A stretch of DNA of 25,509 nucleotides from GCA-2723085 sp042093455. GTDB lineage: Bacteria; Bacteroidota; Bacteroidia; Flavobacteriales_D; Parvicellaceae. The stretch lies in NCBI GenBank assembly GCA_042093455.1, contig JBELEU010000011.1, positions 1 to 25,509 of the forward strand, read 5' to 3'. Below the pieces are notes generated by a model that was not told where the DNA came from, ran no database searches, and saw only the letters and a list, made by a program, of their open reading frames with translations. Below, piece by piece: positions 8,044 through 15,614 of the stretch (its first letter is position 1; every line of letters starts with the position of its first letter). Both the position numbers and the translations under genes were made by a program.

Positions 8044-8778
8044 ATGAAATTTATTCATCGTTTAAAATATTTCCTTGTTGGCTTTGGCATTGGGTTAATA
8101 GCCGTATTCTTTTTCTTCAAAGATAGAGGTTGGGATTGGCTTCCTGGAAACAGAGTTACTAAATTCATCCTTACCAACCCCATGGAAATTGATGAAGACT
8201 TCCTTCTTGTTTTAAACGAAAACAAAATCAAAACAGACTTATTATTTAATACAATTGAAAAAGGAAGTGTCCTATTTTCTGAAAGTGAAACTAAAGAAAG
8301 AGTTAAAAATTACAAAATAGAACTTGATACTTTTAAACTCACAATATTAGTATCATTTGAAGACTCATTATCAACAATCATAAATCTCAACAACCTAAAA
8401 AATAAACAAAATCAAAAAATAGTCAGCACACCCTTTTACCCTTCTGACAGCCTTTTTTTTAGCAAAATTCTTAAAAAGGAAATTAAGGCTAATGATTTAT
8501 TTTTATGTCAATTAAAAAAGGAAGAACTAAATTATGATTCCATAATAACACATTTAAAGAATAATATATTGTTAAGGGAATTTTCAAGACCATATAAGAA
8601 ACCTAATCCAATATATTTTTCAGAAATGAATTTCAATGGAAACAAAATGATCATTCACATGGAAGAAGGTAGCAAAAAAATAAGGCTAAAATCTATGGTT
8701 ATAATAAATGAAAGTAATCTTGAATTTGACCATACTGAAAAGCTGATTCAAAAGCTTAAAAACATCAAATGCAATTAA
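8044..8778 (+). CDS. Membrane-anchored protein of unknown function
   Basis: No family is recognised. The 244-residue product has one N-terminal transmembrane segment (about residues 8-25, LKYFLVGFGIGLIAVFFFF) after a basic start (MKFIHRLK), followed by a conserved-looking DRGWDWLPGNR stretch. The remainder is soluble and charged, probably periplasmic or cytoplasmic depending on anchor orientation; I favour an uncleaved signal anchor. Residues about 49-112 and 147-213 look like two weakly similar halves. The ATG at 8044 directly abuts the ahcY terminator T tract, so unless a promoter lies inside ahcY, expression depends on read-through. The downstream alpha/beta hydrolase is convergent, with only 11 bases between stop codons. 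Confidence 0.75.
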   Translation: MKFIHRLKYFLVGFGIGLIAVFFFFKDRGWDWLPGNRVTKFILTNPMEIDEDFLLVLNENKIKTDLLFNTIEKGSVLFSESETKERVKNYKIELDTFKLTILVSFEDSLSTIINLNNLKNKQNQKIVSTPFYPSDSLFFSKILKKEIKANDLFLCQLKKEELNYDSIITHLKNNILLREFSRPYKKPNPIYFSEMNFNGNKMIIHMEEGSKKIRLKSMVIINESNLEFDHTEKLIQKLKNIKCN

Positions 8779-8789
8779 ACACAAAAAGT

Positions 8790-9635
8790 TTATTTCTTTA
8801 GGAAATTTATTACGTCAGCAGCAGATTCTTCAGGTATTTCTTCCATTGGAATATGACCTACATTGTCATAAATTTTCATTTCAACATCTCTTAAGTCTTT
8901 TTGAAAAAACATAGCATGCTTTGGCTTAATCCAATTATCCTTACTTCCCCAAAGTAGAAGTGTAGGTATTTTCAACCTACTTAACAAGTGTGTATTTTGT
9001 TTATAGTTTGAATTTGCTATTCTAGCAAAAGCATCCATATTACCTTCTCTATGAACTAAATCATAATAGCGTTCGATCATCTCATCAGTAATCTTTTTTT
9101 GATTGTAAAACACCTGTCTTATAAATCTTCTAACAACTACTTTTGGAATCAAATTGATATTGAACAATCTTCTCAAAACAGGTGTTTGAGCAATAATAAA
9201 TGGCAATGGGTAATCTTTATCAGTAATATAACCGGCTGAATTAAGAAGTATCATTTTAGTGATTCTTTCTTCATGTGCCAATGCTAGTTCCCATGTCAAC
9301 CAACCACCTAATGAATTACCAGCAACACTAAATGTATTGACTTTGAGAGCATCCATTAATTTAATTATGTAATCAACGAATAAATCAATACCATACTCAT
9401 TGTCAATGGTAGGGCCAGTTAATCCAAAACCAGGAAGATCTAATCTGATTACTCGATATTTTTTTGAAAGAATTTCTGTCCACTTGTCAAATGTATGTAG
9501 AGAGGAAAACGTACCATGAATAAGTAGAATAACATCTCCTGCACCTTCATCCCGATAATGGATATTTATACCGTATAGTTCAATAAACTTGGAATGTTTA
9601 TTAGTGTATTTACCTATTAATTGTTCTATATCCAT
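8790..9635 (-). CDS. Alpha/beta hydrolase
   Basis: This 281-residue protein has the full catalytic layout of the alpha/beta hydrolase fold. HGTFSS (40-45) forms the oxyanion region, GNSLGG (106-111) is the nucleophile elbow with Ser108, GSKDNW (230-235) carries the acid Asp233, and NVGHIP (258-263) carries the base His261. A helical cap region lies between about 135 and 215. There is no signal peptide, so it is probably cytoplasmic. The overall pattern resembles the meta-cleavage hydrolase/haloperoxidase/epoxide hydrolase branch, but the substrate cannot be read from sequence or neighbours. The gene stands alone on its strand; its ATG at 9635 is clear, and it is divergent from the gene at 9704 across a 68-base gap. 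Confidence 0.9.
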   Translation of the reverse strand: MDIEQLIGKYTNKHSKFIELYGINIHYRDEGAGDVILLIHGTFSSLHTFDKWTEILSKKYRVIRLDLPGFGLTGPTIDNEYGIDLFVDYIIKLMDALKVNTFSVAGNSLGGWLTWELALAHEERITKMILLNSAGYITDKDYPLPFIIAQTPVLRRLFNINLIPKVVVRRFIRQVFYNQKKITDEMIERYYDLVHREGNMDAFARIANSNYKQNTHLLSRLKIPTLLLWGSKDNWIKPKHAMFFQKDLRDVEMKIYDNVGHIPMEEIPEESAADVINFLKK

Positions 9636-9703
9636 TAAAAATCCATTAAATATAGTAAAATGAAAATATTATTATAACGGAAAATTTGTACATTTAAATA
9701 GAC

Positions 9704-10294
9704 ATGAATATTAATTTAAGGTTTACACTTATTTTTCTTTTGGCTTTTACATTAGTTTCTGCACAAAAAGAAAAAATCACAAATTCAGAAGGGTTAAACT
9801 CGTTTAAAAAAAACAACCTACAACTGGAGCTTCTTGGAAAAGGATTCTATTATTCTATGGGTTATGAAAGAAAATTTCTGCTTTCAGAAGAAGTTTCATT
9901 AGGAGCTAATATAGGATTAAGTTTATTTCCTGGGTTAACCTCATTAGAGCCCTCAACTGAAATCTTAATTCCATTTGAAATTAATGTTTCAGTTAAAAAA
10001 TCACAAAATGAATTTACAATTGGAACTGGAACTACTTTTTGGAAATATCAAGTCAACTACATTCCAATAACTAATACTAATCTAAATCAGCAACCTGTAA
10101 ATGCTGAACTTATCTCTGAAAACGAATGGTTTGCTCATTTATCATTTGAATATAGACTTCATGCTAAGTCAAAACCATTTTTTTATAAAGTAGGATATGT
10201 GCCTTTATTTTTTGATTTCACACCAAACTCTAAATTTTCAAAAACAATCAATTATCAAACATCAATTACAATCGGAATCGGATGGTCTTTTTAA
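9704..10294 (+). CDS. Small outer-membrane beta-barrel-like protein
   Basis: The 196-residue product begins with a clear signal peptide (MNINLRFTLIFLLAFTLVSAQ, cleavage near residue 21). The mature part alternates hydrophobic and polar residues with many aromatic residues, and ends SITIGIGWSF with a terminal Phe, all as expected for an eight-strand-type outer-membrane barrel. I recognise no named family. Its last 13 bases overlap the start of the next gene, so the two are probably co-translated and may act together at the outer membrane. The ATG at 9704 follows a near-consensus -7 element (TACATTTA, 9689-9696), but without a -33 match. Confidence 0.75.
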   Translation: MNINLRFTLIFLLAFTLVSAQKEKITNSEGLNSFKKNNLQLELLGKGFYYSMGYERKFLLSEEVSLGANIGLSLFPGLTSLEPSTEILIPFEINVSVKKSQNEFTIGTGTTFWKYQVNYIPITNTNLNQQPVNAELISENEWFAHLSFEYRLHAKSKPFFYKVGYVPLFFDFTPNSKFSKTINYQTSITIGIGWSF

Positions 10295-10863
10295 AAAATT
10301 ATAATTTATTATTAATTACTATTTCAATCAATATTCTTTTTTTGGGATGTAAAAAGCCAATTGTCGATGAAGGCATTAAAATAGGGGGATGTACAGATAT
10401 TGACTCTCCTATTTTTGACAGCATTGCTGATTACGATGATGCTTCTTGCTTATATGCTTATATAAATCAATATGAAATCAGCTACTATCCTGAAGAAAAC
10501 CCAAATGCAACATTGCCTTTTATTAACACTTGGGATATCACTGGAACAGGGTCTGATGCTGATCTATACCTTAGAATAATTGAATCTGATTCAACAAATT
10601 ATTTTTTCTCTTCTCCTGTAATTGATAACCAATCACCAAATAGTCCTTGCTTTTGGACTTCTTCTTCAAATGAGAAGTTATTCAATAAAAAATATCATTG
10701 GGAGATATATGATCGTGACACTGGACCGCTTGACAATGATTTTATTGACTCAGGTTCTTTTAACCCAATAGCTAATGGCATAAATGGTAAAATCACAACT
10801 TTTGGGAAACACCCGCCCGAAAATAGAACACAATTGGTTTTACATTTTGAAATTCTTCCTTAG
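10282..10863 (+). CDS. Lipoprotein with GCTD motif and C2-like domain
   Basis: Residues 1-23 form a lipoprotein signal (ISINILFLGC, Cys23 lipidated). Residues 36-56 (GCTDIDSP to DDASC) are a degenerate copy of the GCTDxxAxNYxxxAxxDDGSC motif often seen in secreted Bacteroidota proteins. Residues about 82-193 resemble a C2-like beta-sandwich: TWDITGTGSDADLYLRI, then WEIYDRDTGPLDNDFIDSG, with acidic residues (Asp91, Asp93, Asp144, Asp146, Asp151, Asp153) placed to bind calcium. The function is unknown; a surface or periplasmic calcium-dependent role is inference. It overlaps the upstream barrel-like gene by 13 bases and, convergently, the LptF/G-family gene by 4 bases at its stop. Confidence 0.75.
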   Translation: MVFLKNYNLLLITISINILFLGCKKPIVDEGIKIGGCTDIDSPIFDSIADYDDASCLYAYINQYEISYYPEENPNATLPFINTWDITGTGSDADLYLRIIESDSTNYFFSSPVIDNQSPNSPCFWTSSSNEKLFNKKYHWEIYDRDTGPLDNDFIDSGSFNPIANGINGKITTFGKHPPENRTQLVLHFEILP

Positions 10864-11951
10864 TTCTTGAGTCTTCGATAAAAAAGAATTAAAGCAAACG
10901 TTGAGAAAATAATATTTGGAAACCATACAGAAAGTAATGTATTCCACCCAATATTAACTGCTGCAACAGAAGTCATTTTCATAAAAAAGACATATACTAA
11001 ACCACAACACAAACCAATTACTAAGTTTTTTCCAACCCCCTCTCTTGACTTCACAGAGGCAACTGAAATACCTATAATAGTCAATACATATGCTGCAAAT
11101 GGATAAGCAGTCCTCTCATATTTACTGATATCAATATGAGCAACGTGGTTTCCTTTTTCCTCTTCTTTTTTTCTATACTGAATCAGCTCTGGAGTGGTCA
11201 TAGCAAAGTTAATCTCAGCTCTCTGACCTAAATCTAAAAGATTGAATGTTAAGTTTGTATCAATTTGCTTTTCAAACCTAATGTCATCTTTTTTCTTTCC
11301 CAACTTCCTGATGAAAACGTTGTTAAGCGTCCAATGATTGGTGACACTGTCCCCAAAGGCTCTCTCAACTTGCATATCGCTCAACAGCTCCCATTCATTT
11401 TCACTTTTTTCTTTCCAATTTTCAACCCAAAGTCTTCTTACAATAGTTGAGTTTCCTAAAAACTGCCTGTAGCTTACAATTTTACCTTTTTGCAATTCCA
11501 AATGAGCATCTTTAAAATGAACATTATACTTGGTAAATTGATTTTCAAAAGCCAGCCTATTTTGGTTTGCCAAAGGGGCAACATAGTGATTCATTAGAAC
11601 TGATATCACAAGTAAAAATGTAGATGCAATTATATATGGTCTAGAAAATCTCCAGAAACTTACACCACTACTTAGTATTGCAATGATTTCTGAACGCTGA
11701 GCCATAAAACTAGTAAACCATAAAACTGAAAGAAATATTATTAAAGAGGAAAAAAGGTTAGCATAGTGTATTACAAAATAGGGGTAATAATCAAATACTA
11801 TTTGAAAGAAACTTAAATTATTTTCAGGGTTCATAAAATCTCTTAGCTTCTCGCTAATATCAAATATGATTGAGATACTCATTACTATAGCAATCATAAA
11901 AATATAAGTGCCAAGAAACTTTTTTATAATAAACCAATCTAACTTCTTCAT
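10860..11951 (-). CDS. LptF/LptG family LPS export permease
   Basis: This YjgP/YjgQ-family protein is one of two membrane subunits of the LptB2FG ABC transporter that extracts lipopolysaccharide from the inner membrane. The 363-residue layout is canonical: three transmembrane segments (about 12-32, 56-76, 104-122), a periplasmic beta-jellyroll domain (about 123-265), then three more segments (about 285-305, 312-330, 343-360). The cytoplasmic coupling segment RSEIIAILSSGVS lies between segments 2 and 3. LptF and LptG cannot be told apart safely here; the family order and length lean to LptG. I chose ATG at 11951; a TTG one codon upstream is also in frame. It starts three bases after the tgt stop, so the two are co-transcribed. 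Confidence 0.92.
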   Translation of the reverse strand: MKKLDWFIIKKFLGTYIFMIAIVMSISIIFDISEKLRDFMNPENNLSFFQIVFDYYPYFVIHYANLFSSLIIFLSVLWFTSFMAQRSEIIAILSSGVSFWRFSRPYIIASTFLLVISVLMNHYVAPLANQNRLAFENQFTKYNVHFKDAHLELQKGKIVSYRQFLGNSTIVRRLWVENWKEKSENEWELLSDMQVERAFGDSVTNHWTLNNVFIRKLGKKKDDIRFEKQIDTNLTFNLLDLGQRAEINFAMTTPELIQYRKKEEEKGNHVAHIDISKYERTAYPFAAYVLTIIGISVASVKSREGVGKNLVIGLCCGLVYVFFMKMTSVAAVNIGWNTLLSVWFPNIIFSTFALILFYRRLKN

Positions 11952-11954
11952 CAA

Positions 11955-13085
11955 CTATAATCTATTAACTACATTTTTAGTCATTTTATTTTTCCAGTCA
12001 TAAAAATCACCTTCAATGATATGTTTTCTAGCTTCCTTCATTAACCACAAGTAAAAAGTTAAATTATGAATACTAGCAATCTGAGCCCCTAACATTTCTT
12101 TGGATATCATAAGATGTCTTAAATATGCCTTTGAATATCTTTTATCAACCGATGAAACACCATTTGGATCAATCGGGGAATGATCATTCTCCCATTTTTT
12201 ATTTTTAATGTTAATAATACCTTCGGAAGTGAACAACATTCCATTTCTAGCATTTCTGGTCGGCATCACACAATCAAACATATCTACACCTAAAGCTATA
12301 CATTCTAATAAATTTTGTGGAGTTCCAACGCCCATTAAGTAACGAGGCTTTTCTTCAGGTAATATATTGCATACTAGCTCTGTATGCTTGTACAACTCTT
12401 CGGCCGGTTCTCCTACAGACAGACCACCAATAGCGTTTCCAGGCATATCAAATGAAGCTATTACTTCAGCACTTTCAGTTCTTAAATCATCGTAAACACT
12501 TCCTTGTACAATTGGGAAAAGAGTTTGGTTGTAATCGTAAATGGGTGAAGTTTCATTAAACCTATCAATACACCTTTTCAACCACCTATGAGTCATATGC
12601 ATTGATCTTTTCGCGTATTTGTAATCGCAAGGGTATGGTGTACATTCATCAAAAGCCATGATTATATCTGCTCCAATTCTTCTTTGAATGTCCATGACAT
12701 TTTCAGGTGTAAATAAATGTAATGAACCATCAACATGTGATCTAAACTTAACTCCTTCTTCTGTAATCTTTCTACTATCAGCAAGACTGTAAACCTGGTA
12801 CCCTCCAGAGTCAGTTAATATAGGTTTGTCCCAAGTATTAAATTGATGAATTCCTCCGGCACTTTCTAACACATCTAATCCTGGCCGTAAATACAAATGG
12901 TAAGTATTGCCAAGAATAATTTGTGCATTAACCTCTTCCTCCAAATCTCTTTGAGAAACAGACTTAACTGTTGCTGCAGTACCAACAGGCATAAAAATTG
13001 GAGTTTGAATAGTTCCATGATATGTTTCAACCTGACCCGCTCTTGCCTTTGAGAGAGGATCTTTTTTATTTAATGTAAAGTTCAT
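11955..13085 (-). CDS. tgt: tRNA-guanine transglycosylase (queuosine pathway) lacking zinc cysteines
   Basis: Tgt swaps guanine-34 of tRNAs with GUN anticodons for preQ1 on the way to queuosine. The 376-residue sequence has Asp92 in DSGGYQV, the nucleophile Asp271 in FDCVMPTRNAR, and GGLSVGE (220-226) of the base pocket. Cys148 and Val224 match the bacterial preQ1-specific enzyme rather than eukaryotic queuine enzymes. The zinc site is abnormal. Where the family has CxCxxC, this protein has Gly309, Ser311 and Asp314 (DPNGVSSVDKRYSKAY), while the fourth ligand His340 (IASIHNL) remains at the normal 26-residue spacing. The rest of the domain is intact, so the protein is probably active without a classical zinc site. 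It leads the transcript into the LptF/G gene (3-base gap). Confidence 0.95.
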   Translation of the reverse strand: MNFTLNKKDPLSKARAGQVETYHGTIQTPIFMPVGTAATVKSVSQRDLEEEVNAQIILGNTYHLYLRPGLDVLESAGGIHQFNTWDKPILTDSGGYQVYSLADSRKITEEGVKFRSHVDGSLHLFTPENVMDIQRRIGADIIMAFDECTPYPCDYKYAKRSMHMTHRWLKRCIDRFNETSPIYDYNQTLFPIVQGSVYDDLRTESAEVIASFDMPGNAIGGLSVGEPAEELYKHTELVCNILPEEKPRYLMGVGTPQNLLECIALGVDMFDCVMPTRNARNGMLFTSEGIINIKNKKWENDHSPIDPNGVSSVDKRYSKAYLRHLMISKEMLGAQIASIHNLTFYLWLMKEARKHIIEGDFYDWKNKMTKNVVNRL

Positions 13086-13111
13086 AAATATGTGAATAAC
13101 CTACTTTGTGA

Positions 13112-13145
13112 CAAATATATAATAAGTTGGTAAAGGGTACATTTG
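13112..13145. promoter_or_regulatory. Divergent -7 elements between tgt and the glycosyltransferase gene
   Basis: The 88-base gap 13086-13173 carries an exact -7 consensus on each strand. TATATTTG lies on the minus strand (13119-13112), 27 bases before the tgt ATG. TACATTTG lies on the plus strand (13138-13145), 29 bases before the ATG at 13174. Neither has a good -33 TTTG at 19-21 bases, so strength is uncertain, but the pairing fits two back-to-back promoters. Confidence 0.45.
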
Positions 13146-13173
13146 AGATGCATTTAAGATGTAAATAAATATT

Positions 13174-14274
13174 ATGATTAATAGCACAGAAGATATTCTC
13201 TTTTTTCTTGTGGTGACAATGTTTGTTATCCAATTGTTTTATCAATTGTATTTCTTCAGTCGCTTAACTTTTCATAAAAACACCCCTCCAAAATATATTA
13301 TTCCGTTGTCTATAATAATAGCATCAAGGAATGAATACGATAATCTTAAAAAAAATCTTCCTTTATTTTTAAATCAAAAATATCCTGAATTTGAGGTGAT
13401 AGTAATTAACGATAGATCATGGGACCAAAGCTCTAGCTTGTTAGAAAAACTAAAAAAAGAACATTCTAACTTAAAAATAGTTGAAATTGCAGACAACGGA
13501 ACTGATCATTTCGCCAAAAAACTAGCATTAACATTAGGTATTAAAGCGTCAAAATTTGATCATTATATATTTTCTGATGCAGATTGTTATCCGAAAAGCA
13601 ATTTATGGTTAAAAGAAATATCTGGTGGTTTCCAGCAAAAAAAGGAAATAATAATAGGCGGCAGTTCTTATGCAAAAAAGAAAGGGCTGTTAAATAAGTT
13701 AATACGATTTGACACTGCCCAAATTGCAATGATGTATTTGGGAATGGCTAAAGCCAAAATACCATATATGGGAGTTGGTAGAAATCTTGGCTATAATAGT
13801 ACTATTTACGAAAGACTTAGGGGGTTTAAATCTCATTACCACATACCATCCGGGGACGATGATCTCTTTGTAAACGAAGGTGCAAATAAAGTTAATACTA
13901 GTGTTGTGTTTTCTAAAGAATCAATTACAGTTTCAACACCAAAAAAATCTGTAAAAGAATGGTTTAAACAAAAAAGAAGGCATCATCTGACCAACGGACA
14001 TTACAAACTAAAACACAAAATTTTACTATTGTTTTACCCACTTAGTCTGTTAATGTTCTACATTTTGAGTATTTATTTAGCCTATTTAGGGATTAATAAA
14101 GATTTTATTCTTAGCCTTATTATCTCAAGAAATCTTCTTTTAATTCTTGTTTTTATTAAACCTTTTAAGAATCTATTGTGTATAGATCTTTTAATTGCTG
14201 CTCCAATTTATGAAATCATCTTACTATTTTGCTATCCAATGTTTCAGTTAACTCCGAAAAAAGCAAAAAAATGA
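13174..14274 (+). CDS. Membrane-bound family 2 glycosyltransferase
   Basis: This 366-residue inner-membrane enzyme transfers a sugar from a nucleotide donor. It has an N-terminal transmembrane segment (about 8-28), a GT-A catalytic domain (about 43-270) and three or four C-terminal segments (about 283-360). Motifs are SIIIASRNE (46-54), INDRSWD (78-84), the DXD-type metal site SDADC (134-138), the acidic GDDD (227-230) and QKRRH (266-270), equivalent to the Q/RXXRW motif of processive or polyprenyl-linked GT2 enzymes. Acceptor and sugar cannot be inferred. Its stop overlaps the sigma factor ATG by four bases (ATGA), so it heads a coupled glycosyltransferase-sigma-rsmG run. The Trp-to-His change in QxxRW is a mild departure. 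Confidence 0.9.
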   Translation: MINSTEDILFFLVVTMFVIQLFYQLYFFSRLTFHKNTPPKYIIPLSIIIASRNEYDNLKKNLPLFLNQKYPEFEVIVINDRSWDQSSSLLEKLKKEHSNLKIVEIADNGTDHFAKKLALTLGIKASKFDHYIFSDADCYPKSNLWLKEISGGFQQKKEIIIGGSSYAKKKGLLNKLIRFDTAQIAMMYLGMAKAKIPYMGVGRNLGYNSTIYERLRGFKSHYHIPSGDDDLFVNEGANKVNTSVVFSKESITVSTPKKSVKEWFKQKRRHHLTNGHYKLKHKILLLFYPLSLLMFYILSIYLAYLGINKDFILSLIISRNLLLILVFIKPFKNLLCIDLLIAAPIYEIILLFCYPMFQLTPKKAKK

Positions 14275-14888
14275 AAGAAGTCATAAATATTGATCATCTT
14301 TCTGAAAAAGCTCAAAAAGACTACGAACTAGTTCTTAGAGCTTCTGAAGGTAAAGATCAACAAGCATTTTCGTTTCTCATGGAAAGGTATAAAGATTCTA
14401 TTTACTTTATGCTGCTAAAAATGGTAAACAACAAAGATGATGCAGATGACTTAACAATTGAAGCCTTCGGAAAAGCATTCAATAGACTTAGCCAATACAC
14501 TCCAAATTACGCTTTTAGCACATGGCTTTTTAAAATTGCCACAAACAATTGCATTGATTTTTTAAGGAAAAAGAAGAAAAATGTTATGTCAATAGACAAT
14601 AGGATTCAAAACAAAGACGGTGACACAATTATGTTTGAGTTAAAAAGTGACGCAATGGATCCTGAACAAGTTGCAATGAAAGAACAAAAAATCAAGCTAA
14701 TGAGAACCTACGTAAAGCAACTTAAACCGAGGTACGAAACATTAGTTGAAATGAGATATTTTAAAGAAATGAGTTATGACGAAATATCTTTAGAGCTCAA
14801 CCTTCCACTAGGCACTGTTAAAGCACAACTTTTTAGAGCAAGGGAATTTCTATACAACATCATGAAGAGTTCAGTTGAAACCATCTAA
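14271..14888 (+). CDS. RNA polymerase sigma-70 family factor (ECF-like)
   Basis: The 205-residue product has only sigma regions 2 and 4. Region 2 (about residues 32-102) includes AFSFLMERY, DADDLTIEAFGKAF and FSTWLFKIATN, which bind core polymerase and the -10 element. Region 4 (about 145-197) holds the helix-turn-helix MSYDEISLELNLPLGTVKAQLFRAR. No dedicated anti-sigma gene adjoins it, so control may be by level or by a remote partner. I chose ATG at 14271, which overlaps the glycosyltransferase stop as ATGA; an ATG at 14229 lies inside the upstream gene and adds a non-conserved stretch. It is followed by rsmG with a 14-base overlap. Target promoters cannot be predicted from this sequence. 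Confidence 0.92.
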   Translation: MKEVINIDHLSEKAQKDYELVLRASEGKDQQAFSFLMERYKDSIYFMLLKMVNNKDDADDLTIEAFGKAFNRLSQYTPNYAFSTWLFKIATNNCIDFLRKKKKNVMSIDNRIQNKDGDTIMFELKSDAMDPEQVAMKEQKIKLMRTYVKQLKPRYETLVEMRYFKEMSYDEISLELNLPLGTVKAQLFRAREFLYNIMKSSVETI

Positions 14889-15522
14889 TTCTTCCAAAAT
14901 AATAGGAAACTATTTTCCAGAACTTGACTCTCAAAGCTTAGATAAATTTGAAGCATTATTCGATTTATATCAACATTGGAATAATCAAATAAATGTAATA
15001 AGTAGAAAAGACTTAGAAAATTTTTACATTAGACACGTTCTACATTCTTTAGCCATTGCAAAATTTATAACATTCAATAAAAAAACTTCCATTCTTGATG
15101 TAGGAACTGGAGGTGGATTTCCTGGTATTCCACTTGCCATATTTTTTAAAGATGTACAATTCACCTTGATTGACTCAATAGGAAAGAAAATCAAAGTCGT
15201 GAAAGAAGTTAGCAATGCTTTGGAATTAGACAATGTCAAATCTCAGCATATGAGGGCAGAAAAAATGAATGATAAATTTGATTTTATTGTAAGCCGAGCT
15301 GTTACACATTTTTCTAGATTTTGTCCTTGGGTAAGTTCAAACATAAAAGACAAAAGCAATCACAAAATAAAAAATGGAATTATTTATCTTAAGGGAGGTG
15401 ACCTTAAAGAAGAAATCAATAGTATTTCAAAAAAATACAATGTCATTAATCAAAGTATTTATGAACTTTTTGATGAAGAATTTTTCGAAACAAAATCGAT
15501 TGTTTATTTATCAAGAAAATAA
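14875..15522 (+). CDS. rsmG: 16S rRNA (guanine527-N7) methyltransferase
   Basis: RsmG uses SAM to methylate G527 in the 530 loop of 16S rRNA; its loss gives low-level streptomycin resistance in other bacteria. The 215-residue product shows the N-terminal VISRKD (41-46) and HVLHSLA (54-60), the SAM-binding ILDVGTGGGFPGIPLA (73-88), the acidic Asp100, SRAV (140-143) and YLKGGDL (171-177). The start is TTG at 14875. An in-frame stop lies at 14863-14865 and no ATG or GTG occurs before the conserved N-terminal region, so TTG is effectively the only usable start. This places the start inside the sigma factor gene with a 14-base overlap, implying translational coupling and probably weak initiation. 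Confidence 0.94.
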   Translation: MKPSNSSKIIGNYFPELDSQSLDKFEALFDLYQHWNNQINVISRKDLENFYIRHVLHSLAIAKFITFNKKTSILDVGTGGGFPGIPLAIFFKDVQFTLIDSIGKKIKVVKEVSNALELDNVKSQHMRAEKMNDKFDFIVSRAVTHFSRFCPWVSSNIKDKSNHKIKNGIIYLKGGDLKEEINSISKKYNVINQSIYELFDEEFFETKSIVYLSRK

Positions 15523-15554
15523 TACTTAACAAAAAACACCATTTAGGGAAAATT

Positions 15555-15570
15555 AACAGTTTAAATTGTT
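15555..15570. repeat. Short imperfect palindrome in front of the S41 protease gene
   Basis: AACAGTTTAAATTGTT is a 16-base palindrome with one mismatch between half-sites, lying 33 bases after the rsmG stop and touching the -33 box of the next promoter. It could be a regulator site. Followed by TTGTTTT, it could also act as a weak terminator for rsmG. In such AT-rich DNA, chance is a fair alternative. Confidence 0.3.
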
Positions 15571-15600
15571 TTGTTTTCATATATTCATCCTGTAGATTTT
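15570..15600 (+). promoter_or_regulatory. Candidate promoter for the S41 protease operon
   Basis: TTTG (15570-15573) is an exact -33 element. TAGATTTT (15593-15600) matches seven of eight positions of the -7 consensus. The spacer is 19 bases, within the usual 19-21. The predicted start leaves a leader of about 11 bases before the ATG at 15615. Confidence 0.5.
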
Positions 15601-15614
15601 ATCAAACATATCTC

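Noticed and set aside
14229..14270. Upstream ATG for the sigma factor
   Set aside because: It lies inside the glycosyltransferase gene; ATG 14271 with an ATGA overlap precedes the conserved regions at a normal distance.
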